From positions 11,574,560 through 11,638,559 of the forward strand of contig OZ020593.1 in the NCBI GenBank assembly GCA_963971535.1: a DNA stretch of 64,000 nucleotides. The letters run 5' to 3'. Under the pieces are notes generated by a model that saw only the letters and a program-made list of their open reading frames with translations, was not told where the DNA came from and ran no database searches. The stretch comes from Notolepis coatsorum (Eukaryota; Chordata; Actinopteri; Aulopiformes; Paralepididae). A program made the position numbers and the translations under genes. Below, piece after piece: positions 59,663 through 64,000 of the stretch (its first letter is position 1; each line of letters starts with the position of its first letter).

Positions 59663-60400
59663 AGATCAGTGATATTCACAGCTCCTCTACCCAGGTTTTG
59701 GATTTAAATTGATCTTGAAGATGCTGAGTTGTGAAATAGGAGGTAATTAGGAGTTACATTCACTGACAGTCACTCTATCGTTCTGAGACACACACACACA
59801 CACACACACGCACACATGCACTATGTTTTGCTTTGTTTCTAGTTTCTAGCCTACCGGGGTAAAGTTTATTTGTTTGGATATTTACATATTCACATATTTG
59901 ATTCCCATCTTCAATACCTCTGTCCCTTTTGCATGTGGGGAAGTCAGAATCTTTATTTACATACTCAGGGTAGGTTGGACCACAATATTCAACCATTTTA
60001 TTTTTATTTGATCACCGTTGGTCAATTACTGTAGGATTTGGGTCTGTCTCTTCTCTCTCTGTTCCAGGGGGGGTTGGTAACAATGTGGTGGCCGGACCTC
60101 CATGTGGGAGGTTGATTCAGCCTGTATAACCTTCTCCCTCACCTCTTATCTCTGGGCAGCCGGGACACTTCATACGGGACACTCTATTTTCAAGGCCTTC
60201 GGTTGAACCCATAGCCAGGATGTGTGGGGCATGGGTCAGTCGTAAATGCATTCATTGAATATTGTGCATTTTGTCTTTTGTTCTTTTATTCTTACTAAAT
60301 AAACGTTGACGTCTAAACCCAGAAGGACCCGTGTGGATATTTGCTAATACAACGCAGAAGAATTGACTTTACTCACTGTTTTACATACATGTACCACATG
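59663..60400 (+). other. TRIM-C 3' flank / 3' UTR
   Basis: Collinear with the TRIM-A and TRIM-B 3' flanks. Short (CA)n at about 59790-59816. CTAAATAAACG at about 60295 is a likely polyadenylation signal. Confidence 0.6.
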
Positions 60401-60531
60401 AGAAATTCAGTTGAAATAATATTATGAACTATGTATATGTATTGAAGACACTGTTGGACTGTAACAATTCCATGTACGAATAAATTAAAAAATAATTGTT
60501 CCTCCTCAGTATGAAGTATCTTCTATGGCAC

Positions 60532-60550
60532 TACCTCCCCCTGGTGGCCA
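60532..60550 (-). promoter_or_regulatory. CTCF-like motif, unit C
   Basis: Identical to the unit B motif. Confidence 0.45.
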
Positions 60551-61909
60551 TTATCCTACCACATTGAGAATGGTCCAAGAATGGTCCATCTCTATAGACA
60601 GCTTCATCTGGAGTCTTGGAATAATATTGACCAAATTGGGGGAGGGGGTAACTCTAGCTCCCCTAGTGGTGGATTCAGTATTGCACCAGCTACTGAAATT
60701 ATTTGACTAAATACTATAGTGTTTTTCAGGATAGAATACAACTTAAAGGTCGTATAAATGTTATCTGATTTCTCCTGATTGGATGAAGTGGGAACGGGAT
60801 AGCAGAAAATATATCTGTTTACTGCAGAGTGGAGGGACTGGGAGACCCATGTTTCTGACAAAACACTCAGTGATGATTAGAATAGAACAGAAGTACTTTA
60901 TTGATCCCGAGGGAAATTGAGCTCCACAGATCACTACAGTAACCATTTAGTTAGTAAAAAAAATCTAAAATCACATAAGAATAAAAATACAGTCGGGGAT
61001 ATACATTCTAAGATATGTATATACAGCCAGAAATATACAGTAATAAGTGTAAAATTATAAAATGTTGAGTAAAAGTCCAGGAAGATTATGGCAGAGTTGT
61101 ACTGTCACTCTGTGCTCAGGGGTGTAAAAGTACCCAGAAATTATACTTCAGTGAAAGTATGGGTACCGTCTCAAAATCTGACTCAAGTAAAAGTCAAAGT
61201 ATCTGGCTAAAAACACACTTGAGTAAAAGTAAAAAAGTCCTACTTTTAAATGTACTTAAGTACTAAAAAGTAAAAGTAGATTTTTTTTGAAAGGGATAGA
61301 CCAGGGGTCTCAAACTCATTCCATCGTGGGCCAAGTTTTCATTTTAACTACACATTGCACCAGGTGAGATAGATGAAGAGGTGAGCCAATTAGTGAAATC
61401 ATCAGCTGGTGTTTAGACAAGGCTGCAATGAAACCAAGCAGACACCCTGCCCACAATGGAATGTGTTCTGCGATAGACAATGCTGAAATGAAAGAACAGA
61501 GGACCCTTTTTTTTCTCGCATTAAAATTATTTAATGCACTTCTCCATTGAAGGTAAACTAACATGGACGGCATTCACATCACAGCATGAATAATATCACA
61601 ATACTAAAAACAGAATGGTGTATCCTGAATAATATCACAATTCACAATATTAACCACAGCATACTGGATTATCCTGAATAATATCACAATATTAAAGGCA
61701 GAATACTGGAGTACCCTGAATAATATCACAATATTAAAGGCAGAATACTGGAGTACCCTGAATAATATCACAATATTAACCACAGCATAATGCACTCCTG
61801 GGTGTCTGGATGGCACTTCTGGGTGTGGATGGCACTTCTGGGTGTATGGATGGCACTTCTGGGCACGTGGCCGGCCCTCCTCGGGGGAATCCAGGCTGAA
61901 CCAGCTCAC

Positions 61910-62032
61910 GGGCCTCCCGGGATAGATGGCCGAGGGGGGCTTGGAGATGAACTCCGGCTGCAGGTCGATGTAGGCCCTGCTGCACCTGTAGCTACGCAAC
62001 GCGCTCCACGTGGCCGGCCTCAGAGAGCGATC
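61910..62032 (-). CDS. 123-bp exon-like segment, unit D
   Basis: Fourth copy of the 41-codon open segment (SALRSYRCS variant of the B-unit SEVRSYRRS), with AG acceptor and GTGAGC donor intact. Confidence 0.33.
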
Positions 62033-62660
62033 CTGAGAGGCTGGTGAAAAGATCATAATAATTCATTACATTTTATATAGCGCTTTTCTCAGACTCAAAG
62101 CGCTCCCCACAATCTAGGGTGGAAATTGCCTCCTTCACCACCACTGGTAGCACCCAGTCTTGGGCTACGCAGGCTCAATAATTTTTTACTTAAAATGTCA
62201 GCAACAGTGTAATGTTGTATATTTAATTTGTGACAGAGATTCAGAAAATGAGGAACATGTGGTGAAAATAAAACATGTTTTCAAAGTCATTGTTTGAAAC
62301 TGTAATGATATTATTAAAAGTACTCACTCATATATCGGTACTATACAGCAAGTAGCCAAATGTAAATACAGAAAGATCAGGACATCCCTGGTAAAGATCC
62401 AAAGTCCAAAGACATTCTAGGTGTCTCTTACATCTCTAAAAAAAGTTTAAAAAAATAAATAAAAAAAAGATGCTCCTTCCAGCTAGGTAGTATGTTTTCT
62501 TTCTCTGAAATGTAATTGAGTAAAAGTATACAAACCTAATAATACTCGAGTAAAGTACAAATCCCCCAAAACAGTACAAAGTATTGTAACAGAGTACAAT
62601 TACTCAAGTACTTTACACCCCTGAACATGGGCCTTCTGCTGACGGCTGCTCTACCTCCTC

Positions 62661-63030
62661 TGCGTTATTTTTTTTCGTAACCGCAGTTTGCGGAGACGCT
62701 CTCTGATTGGCCACTGACGTTTATGGTCATGTGACATGTGCGCCCAATCGTGTGACGCCTGTTTGTTTCACCGGTTAAGCTTAGGCACTCTTTCGAAGTT
62801 GGTTAAGGTTAGAGTTTGTCTTAGAGCAGGGCAATAGAACACCAGCCCTGATTCCAAACTCTAACCTTAACCAACTTCTAGGCGTTAGGTAGTTTGCAGG
62901 CTGTTCGAGGCGGAAATGGGCAAAGACACAGCTCGTCACGCGATTGGGCGCACATGTCACATGACCAGAAACGTCAGTGGCCAATCAGAGAGCGTCTCTG
63001 CAAACTGCGGCTATGAAAAAAAATAACGCA
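62661..63030. mobile_element. Foldback element, unit D
   Basis: Arms of about 115 bp start GCGTTATTTTTTTTCGTAAC and contain GAGACGCTCTCTGATTGGCC and GGTCATGTGACATGTGCGCC. Inner arms (GGTTAAGGTTAGAGTTTG and its complement) extend the pairing. CCTCCT lies on both flanks. Related sequence occurs at the hexb promoter. Confidence 0.85.
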
Positions 63031-63072
63031 CCTCCTCTACCTCCTGAGCCACTGACCCGTATGTAGGGCATG

Positions 63073-63236
63073 TGATTGATTGATTGATTGATTGAAAACT
63101 TTATTAACAGATTGCAGAATGGGTACAATACAGTACGGCTCAATACACACAATTGTTAAGGGGTTGCAGACCAGAGAAAGACGTTTGTCTTGTTTACATC
63201 AGGGTCCCCCATTTTCAATTCATCAGGACAAAATAT
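63073..63236 (-). mobile_element. Rex/Babar-like LINE 3' UTR fragment, unit D
   Basis: (GATT)n tail at 63073-63094, then the reverse-complemented 3' UTR (CACAATTGTTAAGGGGTTGC, GGGTCCCCCATTTTCAATTC). Specific to unit D. Confidence 0.85.
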
Positions 63237-63637
63237 GACATACATGACATACAGATAGACAGTACTGCTACATCTATACATTTATGACATACCACCAGAT
63301 GTAGTACATGTAGTACAATGTTGTTCAGAACAGACCCACCTGTGTTATAGGAAGCTGGAGGAGAGAGAGAGAGAGTTGTTCTTCTGGTGGCAGACTTTGA
63401 GGGAGACAGACCCTAGATAGGAGCTGCTGGCTCAGGAAGAATGGCCATTCATTGAATATTGTGCATTTAGTCTTTTTGTTCTTTTATTCTTCTTACTAAA
63501 TAAACATGGGCGTCTAAACCCAGAAGGACCCGTGTGGATATTAGCTTGAAACATGCCGTTTCACCGACGACTGAACCTCAATATAGAACTTTGAACACAA
63601 CAAGAGCGGAGAAAGAGTGAGTGAGAGAGAATGAGAG

Positions 63638-63908
63638 AGAGTCAAGTCAAGTCAAGAGTTTTAATTGTCACGGCATACAGGTATACAATGAAATGCGGCT
63701 GGTCTTGCCCGCGACGATGTGCAATACAGTGGTACAACATATAATAGAATCCAATAAAATACAGTGGTACAACATATTAATAGAATCCAGTAAAAAACAA
63801 CAGTGCAATAAACAGGTACACGTGCCATCTCGGTATCTGTACATAGTATTTACAGAGCATATAGGACATGCTAGGTAGCTTTAGTAGTGCAATACACTGT
63901 TCCTGATA
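63638..63908. mobile_element. Retroposon tail shared with unit A
   Basis: Near-identical to 32700-32965 and at the same position. Absent from units B and C. Confidence 0.8.
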
Positions 63909-64000
63909 TTGAGAGTGTGTGTTTGAGAGAGAAAGAAAGTGTTTTATTGAGTACTGTATGTTTACCATTTTCTCTTTGTGCTTATGAGTTTTAGTGGGTT

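Larger units (their letters stand above)
61795..64000. repeat. Segmental repeat unit D, truncated by window end
   Basis: Starts like the other units. It lacks the L2 insertion and the hAT transposase fragment and has its own foldback element and LINE tail. From about 63360 to the end it is nearly identical to 32350-33060 of unit A. Confidence 0.9.

Overview
This is nuclear DNA from a ray-finned (teleost) fish. The evidence is spliced vertebrate genes with GT/AG introns, very dense hAT-type MITEs, L2 and Rex/Babar-like LINE tails, tRNA-derived SINEs, long (CA)n tracts, and a tandem finTRIM-type gene family, which is a fish hallmark. I cannot name the species. No bacterial genes, CRISPR arrays or confident RNA genes were seen.

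Left third (1-17.6 kb): ten exons of hexb (lysosomal beta-hexosaminidase beta subunit) run on the minus strand from exon 1 at 17.5 kb to exon 10 at 2.3 kb. The last exons lie off the left edge. The introns hold hAT MITEs, SINEs, LINE remnants, two clean inverted repeats and a CpG-rich patch. The splice donor of exon 7 is the first copy of a 35-bp minisatellite, so the donor itself is present nine times in tandem. 17.7-25.5 kb: repeat-derived DNA around the hexb promoter, then an intact-looking but non-autonomous LTR retrotransposon (18056-22161), a (CA)n-bearing MITE, an L2/CR1 tail and a candidate solo LTR.

25.7-28.4 kb: a complete five-exon klhl10 gene on the plus strand (BTB-BACK-Kelch; substrate adaptor for a CUL3 ubiquitin ligase, germ-cell specific in other vertebrates), preceded by a cluster of CRE-like sites.

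Right half (29.6-64 kb): a tandem segmental array. Units A (about 29.6-41.5 kb), B (41.5-52.6 kb) and C (52.6-61.8 kb) each hold one single-exon RING/B-box/coiled-coil/B30.2 TRIM gene. Unit D starts at 61.8 kb and runs off the window, so the array continues. The TRIM N-termini are nearly identical. Differences concentrate in the B30.2 domain: TRIM-A has two in-frame gaps, TRIM-B has lost almost the whole domain in frame, and TRIM-C is the most complete. Heat-shock-element-like motifs lie upstream of all three genes. Each unit also carries a 123-bp exon-like open segment of unknown identity beside a 21-bp minisatellite. Shared and missing insertions give conflicting groupings of the units (A+B+C, A+D, B+C), as expected if unit A is a recombinant.

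Functionally, hexb (lysosomal glycan degradation), klhl10 (spermiogenesis-linked ubiquitination) and the TRIM array (probable innate-immune E3 ligases) are unrelated neighbours. I saw no undescribed multi-gene system. The most interesting signals are the duplicated splice donor, the B30.2-less TRIM, the heat-shock-like elements and the mosaic array.
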